NCBI RefSeq assembly: GCF_947496515.1
Contig: NZ_CANMDB010000004.1
Span: forward strand, 292,380-356,379
DNA from: an uncultured Roseobacter sp.
Lineage (GTDB): Bacteria > Pseudomonadota > Alphaproteobacteria > Rhodobacterales > Rhodobacteraceae
Direction: 5' to 3'
DNA: 64,000 nucleotides
Shown: positions 45,454 through 52,555 of the stretch, in pieces
Layout: each line of letters opens with the position of its first letter
Numbering within the stretch: position 1 is the first letter of the stretch
The notes under the pieces: model-generated
The model's input: only the letters and a program-made list of their open reading frames with translations
What the model was told of the DNA's origin: nothing
The model's database searches: none
Position numbers and translations under genes: made by a program

Positions 45454-45761
45454 GGTATGCCCCGCAGCTTCTTGAAGATGGCATTGACTGGTCCCATTGG
45501 AGTTTGAACAGGGATGGGTTGACCGTCGGCAAATCCAGAACAAAGCTTTGCTGGAATTGTTTGACTAAAGTCCTCAGAGAGCGATTGTCCTGTTACGAGC
45601 GTCGCGCTAGCCGGAACTGTTAGAGTGACGTAAATCTCAACTTCATCTTTGTCTCCGAGCGTATAGCTTCCGCCATAGACGCCAACAGTTGCATCTGCAC
45701 CGGTTACTATACCGTCATTGATTGCCAGAACGGCATGGCCGAAGCTTGCTAGACCAGTGTA
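45450..45761 (-). pseudogene. GrlR-like regulatory-domain frame lacking a standard start codon
   Basis: A 103-codon frame on the minus strand has coding character and ends at the ATGA overlap with the next gene. Its translation ('GHAVLAINDGIVTGADATVG', 'VYGGSYTLGDKDEVEIYVTL', ending 'NAIFKKLRGIP') resembles GrlR-type negative-regulator beta-barrel domains. The frame opens with TAA-TAC-ACT-GGT and has no ATG, GTG or TTG before the domain begins. Either the start codon has been lost (pseudogene) or a rare start such as CTG is used. Confidence 0.55.
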
Positions 45762-45897
45762 TTAAACCGCGTAAAATCCTTGCATGCTTCTTTCCCAGCT
45801 ACGCTATATTCTACTATATCATGTGGGAACCAAATATGAACCACTCAAGATGTTGTTATGAGCCACAACAACGAAAGCCGCTCCTGACGGGACGACG

Positions 45898-45917
45898 GTT
45901 CTGCACTGTTGCAGAAC
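45898..45917. repeat. Perfect inverted repeat upstream of mob genes (candidate oriT part)
   Basis: GTTCTGCA-CTGT-TGCAGAAC is a perfect 8-bp inverted repeat in the 45762-46053 non-coding stretch that precedes mobC. Origins of transfer of MobC/relaxase systems usually lie just upstream and contain such repeats next to the nick site. A further small repeat (GTTGT-N8-ACAAC) lies at 45853-45870. No gene is evident in this stretch. Confidence 0.4.
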
Positions 45918-46053
45918 TATTTACGGATGTTTTGACAAGCTTGCGATGGTCGCATGTCGAGCGCTGATTGGGTGCGCCCGACCCCGGTTCGTGGAACTTC
46001 GGTTTCCCCGTTCTCATTCAACTATTTAGGCATTTGCAGGGGTGAGAAACAAT

Positions 46054-46176
46054 ATGGTGCTGCTGGAGAGAGAAAGTTGGAACTCCCTCTTTGAAGAATT
46101 AGAAGCTTGGGAACGCCAGTTTTCTGCACTCGATAGCGAAAGTCTGAGGTGTTTTGATGAACACTTTAGACCTTAA
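46054..46176 (+). CDS. Small hypothetical protein (40 aa) upstream of mobC
   Basis: ATG at 46054, 40 residues, acidic and Trp/Glu-rich ('ESWNSLFEELEAWERQ'), overlapping the start of mobC by 20 bases. A purine-rich GGGGTGAG sequence lies about 10 bases upstream. Overlap and position suggest translational coupling to mobC, but coding is uncertain. Confidence 0.4.
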   Translation: MVLLERESWNSLFEELEAWERQFSALDSESLRCFDEHFRP

Positions 46177-46591
46177 TTTCAATAAGATAGCCGAAAGGCG
46201 AGTTGAGAGCAAGGATCAAGGCTCAAAATACCCGCCGCCATTCTCGATCCGCTTCACTTTTGAAGAACGCGCCCACCTTGATGCGCTGCGTGGTCGTCAA
46301 TCTTTGGCTGCGTACATTAGAGAACGCTTATTTGGCGAGGATGCTGCACCGCGCAAGAAGCCAGGAAACAGCCCCATTGTGCATGCGGAAGCTTTGGCGC
46401 GCGTTCTTGGCGCTTTGGGAGCCTCTCGTCTCTCCTCGAACCTGAACCAACTGGCGAAGGCCGTGCATCTGGGCACGCTGCCCGTGACACCGGAGACAGA
46501 AGAAGAACTGCAAGAAGCATGTGCGGAAGTAAAGGCCCTTCGCTCCGATCTGATGCGCGCCTTGGGGAAGATGTCGGAGCCGCATCCATGA
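46157..46591 (+). CDS. mobC: MobC-like relaxosome accessory protein
   Basis: A 144-residue DNA-binding relaxosome protein. A ribbon-helix-helix-like N-terminal half ('SIRFTFEERAHLDALRGRQS') is followed by the characteristic MobC block 'SSNLNQLAKAVHLGTLPVT'. It helps the relaxase open oriT. A TTG three bases upstream is also possible as start. Overlaps the relaxase start by 4 bases (ATGA). Confidence 0.82.
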   Translation: MNTLDLNFNKIAERRVESKDQGSKYPPPFSIRFTFEERAHLDALRGRQSLAAYIRERLFGEDAAPRKKPGNSPIVHAEALARVLGALGASRLSSNLNQLAKAVHLGTLPVTPETEEELQEACAEVKALRSDLMRALGKMSEPHP

Positions 46592-47883
46592 TCTTGAAAG
46601 CGAAAGAACGCGGCGATGCGCCCCAACTGGCTCGATATCTTTTGTCGATGCGCGACAACGATCATGTGGCTCTGCACGAGGTTTCTGGCTTCGCCAGTGA
46701 TGACCTGCTCGAAGCGTTTCATGAGGCCGATGCCATCGCCCGAGGAACGCGCTGCAAAAACCATCTCTTCTCGATGAGCCTCAACCCGCCTGACGGGGCC
46801 AAGGTCTCAATCGAAGATTTCGAGAAAGCCGCTGAGCGGATCGCAAAGAAACTTGGCTTGGAGCAACAACCCCGCGCCATCGTCTTTCACGAAAAAGATG
46901 GCAGACGGCATGCACATGTTGTCTGGTCGCGCATCGATATCGAACGCATGCGGGCAATCAATATGCCCCACTACAAGACCAAGCTGCGGGATGTATCCCG
47001 AGAGCTCTTCCTTGAGCATGATTGGGAGATGCCACGGGGCCTACAAGACAAACGCTTTCGTAATCCGCTCTCCTTCACCCGCGAAGAGTGGCAACAATCG
47101 AAGCGTGTCGGTGTTGATCCGCGCGAGATCAAATCAGCACTTCAGCAATGCTGGCAGGCATCCGATAATCGCGCGTCGTTTGAACAGGCGTTGAAAGAAC
47201 GTGGCTTCTGGCTGGCGAAGGGAGATCGGCGCGGTGTCGTCGCACTCGATTATCGCGGCGAGGTTTATTCCCTCTCCCGCTATGGGGGCGTGAAGAGCAA
47301 GGAGCTTGAAGGACGGCTGGGTAATCGCGACGCGCTTTCTCTCGTAGCTGAAGTTCGCACTCAGATCGCAAATGCGATCACGCCGAAACTCGAAGCCTTT
47401 ATCCAGGATGCAGAGCGGGACGCTGCCCGCCGTCTTGAGATGGTCGAAAAGCGGCGGGCCGAGATGGTCACTCAACACAGAACTGAGCGAGAGACCCTGA
47501 AGGCACGACAGGACGCACGTTGGGACGCTGAAAGTAAGGAAAGAGCTGCGCGATTGCCGCGTGGCCTATCCGGCATCTGGCATCGTTTGACAGGTGACTT
47601 CAAGAAAATCAAAGCGCTTAACGAACGTGAAACCCTTCTCGCGTGGCAGCGTGATCGCGAAGAGCGCGATGCGCTGGCATGGGCTCAACTCGATGAACGC
47701 CATGCCCTACAACAGGACATCAAACAACAGCGAGACCATGCCAGCCAAGACCTCATGGACTTGCGCAAAGATGTTGCCAACTATCAGATATTCGAACAGG
47801 AGCGCGATCAGCACAAACGTGACCGCGACGAACAAATGCGCAAGCGGAGAAGCCGCCGCCATCGCCGAAATCTCGATCTTTGA
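46588..47883 (+). CDS. Relaxase/mobilization nuclease (MobA/VirD2 type)
   Basis: A 431-residue DNA relaxase that would nick oriT and lead transfer. N-terminal domain with candidate catalytic Tyr in 'QLARYLLSM', and the three-His metal motif H-x7-HxH in 'FHEKDGRRHAHVVWSRID' (~residues 97-113). The C-terminal third is a long charged coiled coil ('ERETLKARQDARWDAESKE' onward). Start at 46588 overlaps mobC; the frame extends upstream to 46519 but inside mobC. Closest to the MOBP/MOBQ-like relaxases of alphaproteobacterial elements. Confidence 0.87.
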   Translation: MILKAKERGDAPQLARYLLSMRDNDHVALHEVSGFASDDLLEAFHEADAIARGTRCKNHLFSMSLNPPDGAKVSIEDFEKAAERIAKKLGLEQQPRAIVFHEKDGRRHAHVVWSRIDIERMRAINMPHYKTKLRDVSRELFLEHDWEMPRGLQDKRFRNPLSFTREEWQQSKRVGVDPREIKSALQQCWQASDNRASFEQALKERGFWLAKGDRRGVVALDYRGEVYSLSRYGGVKSKELEGRLGNRDALSLVAEVRTQIANAITPKLEAFIQDAERDAARRLEMVEKRRAEMVTQHRTERETLKARQDARWDAESKERAARLPRGLSGIWHRLTGDFKKIKALNERETLLAWQRDREERDALAWAQLDERHALQQDIKQQRDHASQDLMDLRKDVANYQIFEQERDQHKRDRDEQMRKRRSRRHRRNLDL

Positions 47884-48030
47884 GCCTGCGCCGACCTGCT
47901 AAGCAGCCGCCTTAAGCATCGTGACACGTCATCTTACCCACAGTTTCCAGAAATCCGCCGGAACCACCTCAGGGCCATCAATGGCCAATAATGATGTGGA
48001 CGGGGCCGAAAGGCCCTGAGCGGTTCGGGG

Positions 48031-48050
48031 CCTCCTAAAAACTTAGGAGG
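48031..48050 (+). promoter_or_regulatory. Hairpin sequestering the ribosome-binding site of the 59-aa gene
   Basis: CCTCCTAA-AAAC-TTAGGAGG is a perfect 8-bp stem whose 3' arm is the Shine-Dalgarno sequence, five bases before the ATG at 48056. Just upstream, GGGCC-GAAA-GGCCC (around 48003-48016) and an alternative pairing AGGCCC with GGGCCT (48011-48016 with 48028-48033) overlap the CCTCC arm. The mutually exclusive stems could switch translation. Confidence 0.55.
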
Positions 48051-48055
48051 ATAAG

Positions 48056-48235
48056 ATGAAACTCATTTCACGCTTTGAAGCGGCTGCTCTCAGCAGTGCT
48101 CAATTGCACCGCACGCGTCGAGAGGCTTTCGATGTTATCGCTTCGCAAAAGCATAACCAGCGAGCTTTGCGAGCTGCTCTCGCAACGATGCGAGTTGTCG
48201 AGAACGAGCTTTCCAAGCGCTCTCTAGCGCCGTAG
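48056..48235 (+). CDS. Small hypothetical protein (59 aa)
   Basis: A 59-residue basic, helical protein (MKLISRFEAAALSSAQLHRT at the start). A perfect AGGAGG precedes it, embedded in a hairpin, and a good terminator follows at 48244. Too short for a domain call; the clean expression signals support a real gene. Function unknown. Confidence 0.65.
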   Translation: MKLISRFEAAALSSAQLHRTRREAFDVIASQKHNQRALRAALATMRVVENELSKRSLAP

Positions 48236-48243
48236 GCGCTTAG

Positions 48244-48273
48244 CGGCTGGCCAATCGGCCAGCCGCACTTTTT
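48244..48273 (+). terminator. Terminator after the 59-aa gene
   Basis: CGGCTGGCC-AATC-GGCCAGCCG stem followed within four bases by TTTTT. Its stem is the same as that at 49995-50018 apart from the loop. Confidence 0.85.
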
Positions 48274-48287
48274 GCCCTTAAGCAACA

Positions 48288-49226
48288 CTATATGGGTTCA
48301 TTATTGTCATCTTCCCAATAATCCATGGGATCTTCCAATTCATAAAACTCTGACGGCGTGTAGTGAGAAGTCTGAACATATATGTCACCGACGCCAGCTG
48401 CACTGAGATGCGACAACCCCGCAATCTTTAGGCCACATGCTATGCACTCAAATTTCGATGGAAGATAGTCCTGCTTTTCAACTATCAAATCTTCACCCAT
48501 AGATTGCTGAGGCGCAGATACAGGGTCGCCATTGACTAGTGCCGTAGTCCCGCATGCGGGGCAAGCCACTCGATGGCCCGCTTGGCGAGTAGCCCAGACT
48601 TCTGCCTGAGCGAGCAACGTCTTTTGCTCAGTCTCGTCTTTCCCATTCCAAGTAGTGTTGTGTGCTGCTACAAGTTTGAGGACCGCCTTTGCTGTTTCAT
48701 CTTTCGCGGCGTCTATCATTTCTTGGGCGAGCTTTGCCTCATCTGCTCCCCAGAATTCCTCCGGCAAAACCGAAAGTGAATCCAACAGTACATTACATGC
48801 TCTAAAGAATGTTGGAAGCCATGCTGATGGCTTTAGTCCATCAAAAGCAGGTTCACTAGAATGCAATTCTGCATTCCTACGCTCGACATGAAGTAAACAG
48901 AAATCCTTAAGTTCTGTATCAAAGTGTGAGTCTATTTCGCTTTGCCGTCTGATGACCTCTGATATTCCCACTGATTTGGGCACAAATTTTTTTGCGTTTG
49001 GTATCTTCCCTAGCGAATAGTAGATATTGTGCCAGTTTCCAAGATCAGCCAGGAGCGTAGGACTAACCTTTGCTAGAGCTGCACGTGCCAGGAGCTCAAG
49101 ACATAAGCTTGACCATAATCCATATTGCCAGTCATCTTTCGAAAATCCGTTCATTACTTCGGCATATTGCTGGGCCTTCGCGAGAAGCGCGTCGGAGTCC
49201 CAAGAATCTGTTTTAGATTCTGTCAT
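48288..49226 (-). CDS. Hypothetical protein with C-terminal zinc ribbon
   Basis: A 312-residue protein. Residues ~1-200 are helical, with a possible HEPN/DUF4145-like stretch ('HVERRNAELHSSEPAF': R-N-x3-H spacing is present). Residues ~220-290 carry paired Cys 'CPACGTTALV' and 'CIACGLKIAG', a zinc ribbon. The C-terminus is acidic. It overlaps the upstream dioxygenase gene by 4 bases, so the two form one transcript and probably one system. The RNAELH motif raises the possibility of an RNase of the HEPN class; this is inference only. Confidence 0.65.
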   Translation of the reverse strand: MTESKTDSWDSDALLAKAQQYAEVMNGFSKDDWQYGLWSSLCLELLARAALAKVSPTLLADLGNWHNIYYSLGKIPNAKKFVPKSVGISEVIRRQSEIDSHFDTELKDFCLLHVERRNAELHSSEPAFDGLKPSAWLPTFFRACNVLLDSLSVLPEEFWGADEAKLAQEMIDAAKDETAKAVLKLVAAHNTTWNGKDETEQKTLLAQAEVWATRQAGHRVACPACGTTALVNGDPVSAPQQSMGEDLIVEKQDYLPSKFECIACGLKIAGLSHLSAAGVGDIYVQTSHYTPSEFYELEDPMDYWEDDNNEPI

Positions 49227-49900
49227 TGTGCACTCCCGAAATATGCTCTTCGAAGCCTTCTCTTCATATCTTTCTCCCTGACGGATGATCTACCGTGAAG
49301 CATTCGCCAATTATCAATAATTACACCATCACCAGGCCGTGAGAGGCATAGGTCATTGGGCCGTGTGCGTTCAAGTTTTGACGATATAAGATTCACCCCA
49401 TCCTCCCCTGCAGGACTAGCAGGTTTGAGAAAAACGGCGTCCCATCGAAAGAAGTAGTCTGTCTCGCCAGAATTCTCGATTAGCCTCATTATTGGTAAGC
49501 GCCCTTTAACAGGCCGACGTGGCTTGACTAGCGCGCGCGCCAAAACCTTGCGTTCAGAAACGTCAAAAATTTCGCGACAGTCAAGAATTGGCGTTGATAC
49601 ATCTGGTGACCCAGTCTCGGCCCAAAGCGCCAAATAACGAGGGGGCAACTTCCAATTCGCCATGTCGGTATGCATTGGGAAATCTGAAAGACCGTAGATG
49701 CCACTGTAGGAAACGGGAGAGGCCGAGTCTTCCTTTAGAGGCGATAATGAGTGCCACTTCGAGAAGACGTCGCATTGGAATTCCCGAGAGATTTGAGCCA
49801 TCAAGCTCCTGCCATCTGTGATGTCAGGGAAAGAGAACCTAAAAAACCCACGTTCGTTCAACTCAACATAGTGGTTCTGTCCTGAAATTCTCATCGTCAT
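49223..49900 (-). CDS. TauD/TfdA-like Fe(II)/2-oxoglutarate dioxygenase
   Basis: A 225-residue protein with the facial triad His-x-Asp in 'FPMHTDMANW' (~residues 76-78) and the distal His in 'NWRMLHGRSSV' (~200), followed by basic residues including a likely 2-oxoglutarate-binding Arg. 'RPGDGVIIDNWRMLHGR' parts are typical of the clavaminate synthase/TauD fold. Substrate unknown; it is shorter than TauD (about 280). Coupled to the zinc-ribbon gene by a 4-base overlap. Confidence 0.72.
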   Translation of the reverse strand: MTMRISGQNHYVELNERGFFRFSFPDITDGRSLMAQISREFQCDVFSKWHSLSPLKEDSASPVSYSGIYGLSDFPMHTDMANWKLPPRYLALWAETGSPDVSTPILDCREIFDVSERKVLARALVKPRRPVKGRLPIMRLIENSGETDYFFRWDAVFLKPASPAGEDGVNLISSKLERTRPNDLCLSRPGDGVIIDNWRMLHGRSSVREKDMKRRLRRAYFGSAQ

Positions 49901-49994
49901 TCACATGCTGCCTCTGGAATAGCATCAGCGTAGTTCGTTGCTTTCAGTGGATCAACGATCTGAACGCGAGTATCATGATCCATCCACAACTTCG

Positions 49995-50018
49995 TCGGCT
50001 GGCCGAATGGCCAGCCGA
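49995..50018. repeat. Palindrome matching the terminator at 48244
   Basis: TCGGCTGGCC-GAAT-GGCCAGCCGA, a perfect 10-bp stem. The inner 8-bp arms are identical to those at 48245-48264 (loop AATC there). It ends 16 bases from the stop of the next minus-strand gene and may be its terminator. The two palindromes bracket the dioxygenase/zinc-ribbon pair. Confidence 0.75.
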
Positions 50019-50033
50019 AAATTTTCCCCTCCC

Positions 50034-50294
50034 TCAAAACAAACTCAGCTGGTCATTGCTCCAGTTCGAACGCTCAGCTTCATGATCAAGCCATGCGGTG
50101 ACAAAGGCGACCGCACCGCCATGTGCGGCAACACTGCCCTTATCCACGAAGTGGGAGCGATAGCCCGTCTCGGTCACAGGCAGCGCTGCCTTGTTCTTGG
50201 TGCGCAGTTCGATGTGATCGACCATCCCGAATTTCTCGGGCGTGTAGGTGATTTCAATTTCGACGTGCCGCCATGTGATTGTGTGCTGTTCCAT
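50034..50294 (-). CDS. Conserved hypothetical plasmid protein (86 aa)
   Basis: An 86-residue protein starting MEQHTITWRHVEIEITYTP at 50294, likely a small beta-rich fold. A frame extends upstream to 50444 but through the end of the ardC-like gene. It lies directly downstream of the ArdC-like gene on the same strand (34-base gap), a neighbour I associate with alphaproteobacterial plasmids. Function unknown. Confidence 0.65.
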   Translation of the reverse strand: MEQHTITWRHVEIEITYTPEKFGMVDHIELRTKNKAALPVTETGYRSHFVDKGSVAAHGGAVAFVTAWLDHEAERSNWSNDQLSLF

Positions 50295-50328
50295 GCTTCT
50301 ATCCTCCCCTCTGCGGGGAGCCGCCGCT

Positions 50329-51240
50329 TTACGCGGCGACTCCTTCTTTTTGTTCTTGGGTTTCGGGGGTGGCTTGGAAGCTGTGCAGGAAATCGGCCGC
50401 CTTCTGCGCATGCGCGGCTGCGGAAAAGATCGCGCGCTTGTCATCTTTCAAAGCTTTAAGCCAGCTCTGGATATAGGCCGCATGATCGGTGCCAGCCGCG
50501 GGGGTGAGCCCCAGATCAGCGCACAAGAACGCCGCGCCCAGCTCGGCAACAAGCTCTTCACGGGCATAGCCTTCGTCGCCCCATTTCTTGCGCCCGAATT
50601 CTCGGTCCAAGCGCTTGGGGTGTTTCGTCCAATGCGTCAACTCATGAGCAAGGGTCGCGTAGTAGCTCTCGGGGATGTGGAAGCACTCAAAAGGCGGCAT
50701 CTGCACATGATCACTACCGCCTGAATAGAAAGCGCGGTTTCCGCCGTGCCGGACATCCGCGCCGCTGGCCGCAAAGAACACGTCCGCATGCGCGATGCGC
50801 TGCGTTTCCTCGATCACGGGCTCGGGCTTTGCGTAGTAGTACTCTGGGAGCCCTTCGATCTGCTCGACGTTGAACACCGTGTAGGCCTTCATGAACGGGA
50901 TTTTCCGCTCTTCCTCGCTGCCATCGTCTTGTTCTTCGGTCTTGGTGATGGTGTTGGCATAGACCACGGGATTGCCGCGCTCGCCTTTCTTGACGTGTGC
51001 GCCAAGTTCTTTGGCCTGTTTGAAGGTCATCCAGTAGGGCGAAACAAACCCCGCTTCTAACGCTGCGCCCCAGAGCATAAGGATGTTAATGCCGCTGTAG
51101 GCGATGCCGTTATGACGCAGCGGTTTGACAATCCGCCCGTCAAGGTTTCCGGCTGACCAAGGCTTGAGCCAAGTCAACTCGCCTTGTTCCAGATCGGCAA
51201 CAATTTTGTCGGTCACTTTTTGATAAATATCTTGTTTCAT
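50329..51240 (-). CDS. ArdC-like antirestriction protein (ssDNA-binding N-domain + zincin metallopeptidase)
   Basis: A 303-residue protein. The N-terminal ~125 residues match the ArdC/DUF1738 ssDNA-binding domain ('ELTWLKPWSAG', 'YSGINILMLWGAA', 'YWMTFKQAKELGAHVKKGER' in separate pieces). The C-terminal half is a metallopeptidase with HELTHW (~residue 198) and a following Glu in 'EELVAELGAAFL'. Such proteins protect incoming transferred DNA from restriction. Start at 51240 with GAAAGGA upstream; a hairpin (CGGTTGC-GCAT-GCAACCG, 51265-51282) lies in its leader. Confidence 0.87.
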   Translation of the reverse strand: MKQDIYQKVTDKIVADLEQGELTWLKPWSAGNLDGRIVKPLRHNGIAYSGINILMLWGAALEAGFVSPYWMTFKQAKELGAHVKKGERGNPVVYANTITKTEEQDDGSEEERKIPFMKAYTVFNVEQIEGLPEYYYAKPEPVIEETQRIAHADVFFAASGADVRHGGNRAFYSGGSDHVQMPPFECFHIPESYYATLAHELTHWTKHPKRLDREFGRKKWGDEGYAREELVAELGAAFLCADLGLTPAAGTDHAAYIQSWLKALKDDKRAIFSAAAHAQKAADFLHSFQATPETQEQKEGVAA

Positions 51241-51313
51241 TGATTTTTTCCTTTCTCGGATAGTCGGTTGCGCATGCAACCGGACTAGGCCCGCGCCAAT
51301 GAGCGGGGGGAGA

Positions 51314-51431
51314 CCGTCAAGACCGCAACCAGCGGAGGGGGATCACCCGCCCTGCACAAATCGAAGATGCGGAAGGACGGGGAGACCGCTGGATGCGCCC
51401 GAAGATCAAACGAAGGGCTTGGTCTTGACGG
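51314..51431. ncRNA. Candidate structured RNA region (nested long-range stems)
   Basis: CCGTCAAGACC (51314-51324) pairs perfectly with GGTCTTGACGG (51421-51431), and inside it CCAGCGG (51329-51335) pairs with CCGCTGG (51386-51392). Further hairpins follow at 51437-51451, 51473-51488, 51525-51542 and 51556-51570. The interval 51280-51694 lacks a convincing gene: the plus-strand 114-codon frame has no domain character. It could be a plus-strand RNA or, on the minus strand, part of the long leader of the ArdC-like gene. Strand and boundaries are uncertain. Confidence 0.5.
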
Positions 51432-51694
51432 AGGACGGGGTCGCGGACCCCCAACAAGAAGAGAGAAAGAGACAGCCCACCCGGGCTGGCATCAGATCAC
51501 ACGCAAGGGATGGAAGCCGAAGGGCCGAGACAACAGGCTCGGTTGACGATAGCCCGGCCCGAAGGGGGCCAATTGCAATGATGATACCTTCGCCTCCGAA
51601 GTGGTCTTGTCGCCGAGAGCTTGCAGGACGGTCATGGTTTTGAGAGAATTATGTTGTGTCAATTTGATAAAAAGAGAGTTGAGAGGAACGAGCC

Positions 51695-52129
51695 ATGAAT
51701 TCGAAGAGAGCGCTTTTTGAAGGGTTTCACGACCGAATGAACGATGCAATTTCGAAGAATTTCTGTCTTGAAGCGTCCTGGTACGCCTACGCCATACTCG
51801 AAGACAGGCTTGTTTCGATGTTGCGGCAGAGCGGCGGAATTGGCGTGAATGGATCGCAAACAGCAATCAAAATGCTGGGTCCAAAACTCAGGGAGTTGAG
51901 GAGCCGTGCACGCACAGACAGGCTCCTTGCCGAAAACTTCCCAGAAACAAGAATCTCAGCCTGGAGCAATGAGCGCAATGATCTCATGCATGCGATGGCA
52001 GAAGGCACACTGACTCAGACCGAGATTGATAAGAAGGCGTATTTGCTGGCGACACAAGGCAGGGATTTAGTCAAAGATGTATCTGCTGCGGCAATGCGCC
52101 TGAAAAAGCACCGGGCCAAGGTATTGTAG
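51695..52129 (+). CDS. HEPN-motif hypothetical protein
   Basis: A 144-residue all-helical protein with R-N-D-L-M-H at about residues 93-98 ('SNERNDLMHAMAEG'), which fits the Rx4-6H catalytic motif of HEPN ribonucleases, many of which are toxins or abortive-infection effectors. 'EASWYAYAILEDRLVSML' at the N-terminus fits helix 1 of that fold. No obvious antitoxin gene adjoins. A GAGAGGAA site precedes the ATG. Convergent with vsr, 6 bases apart. The activity is predicted from the motif only. Confidence 0.6.
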   Translation: MNSKRALFEGFHDRMNDAISKNFCLEASWYAYAILEDRLVSMLRQSGGIGVNGSQTAIKMLGPKLRELRSRARTDRLLAENFPETRISAWSNERNDLMHAMAEGTLTQTEIDKKAYLLATQGRDLVKDVSAAAMRLKKHRAKVL

Positions 52130-52135
52130 AAGCGT

Positions 52136-52553
52136 TTAACCGTTAAGAAATTTCTGAATTCGGCCAGCAAGGGCTTCTACGTCCTTTGTCTGGCATTCCC
52201 AGATTGTCAGGACATGCCAGCCGCTCCCTTTTAAGGACCGCTGATGTTCCAGGTCGCGTGCTACATTGCGCTGGAGTTTGGGTTTCCAATACTCTTGCCG
52301 GGACTTTGGCAGCCGCGCAATTTTGCAGGCCGGATCGCAGTGCTGATGCCAAAAGCACCCATGGACAAAGATGGCTTTCTTTTTGGGCCCGAAGACAAGA
52401 TCAGGTTTGCCTGGCAGGTCCATGCGGTGAAGCCGATACCGATAAGCCCATGGCGTGCACGAGCCGCCGTACAACCATCTCCGGCTTCGTGTCTTTTGCC
52501 TGGATACGGCTCATATTCCAGCTGCGGTGCTGGGGCGTGAGCTTGTCAGTCAT
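52136..52553 (-). pseudogene. vsr: vsr, very short patch repair endonuclease, frameshifted
   Basis: The 5' part starts at 52553 (MTDKLTPQHRSWNMSRIQ, normal Vsr N-terminus, to 'VRRLVHAMG'); the rest ('YRYRLHRMDLPGKPDLVF', 'FVHGCFWHQH', 'WKPKLQRNVARD', 'VLTIWECQ') is in another frame. The total length is 418 bases, one more than 139 codons. One extra A on the plus strand near 52444-52445 restores G-Y-R if removed. Vsr nicks T:G mismatches arising at 5-methylcytosine sites. It follows the restriction gene by 2 bases in the same transcript. True frameshift or sequencing error cannot be separated here. Confidence 0.85.
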
Positions 52554-52555
52554 CG

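Noticed and set aside
45722..45967. 81-codon plus-strand frame near the element left end
   Set aside because: Overlaps the coding-like minus-strand frame and the inverted repeat; composition not protein-like.
51299..51643. 114-codon plus-strand frame
   Set aside because: Low-complexity Arg/Pro-rich translation with no domain; it coincides with the nested stem-forming region, which explains the bases better.
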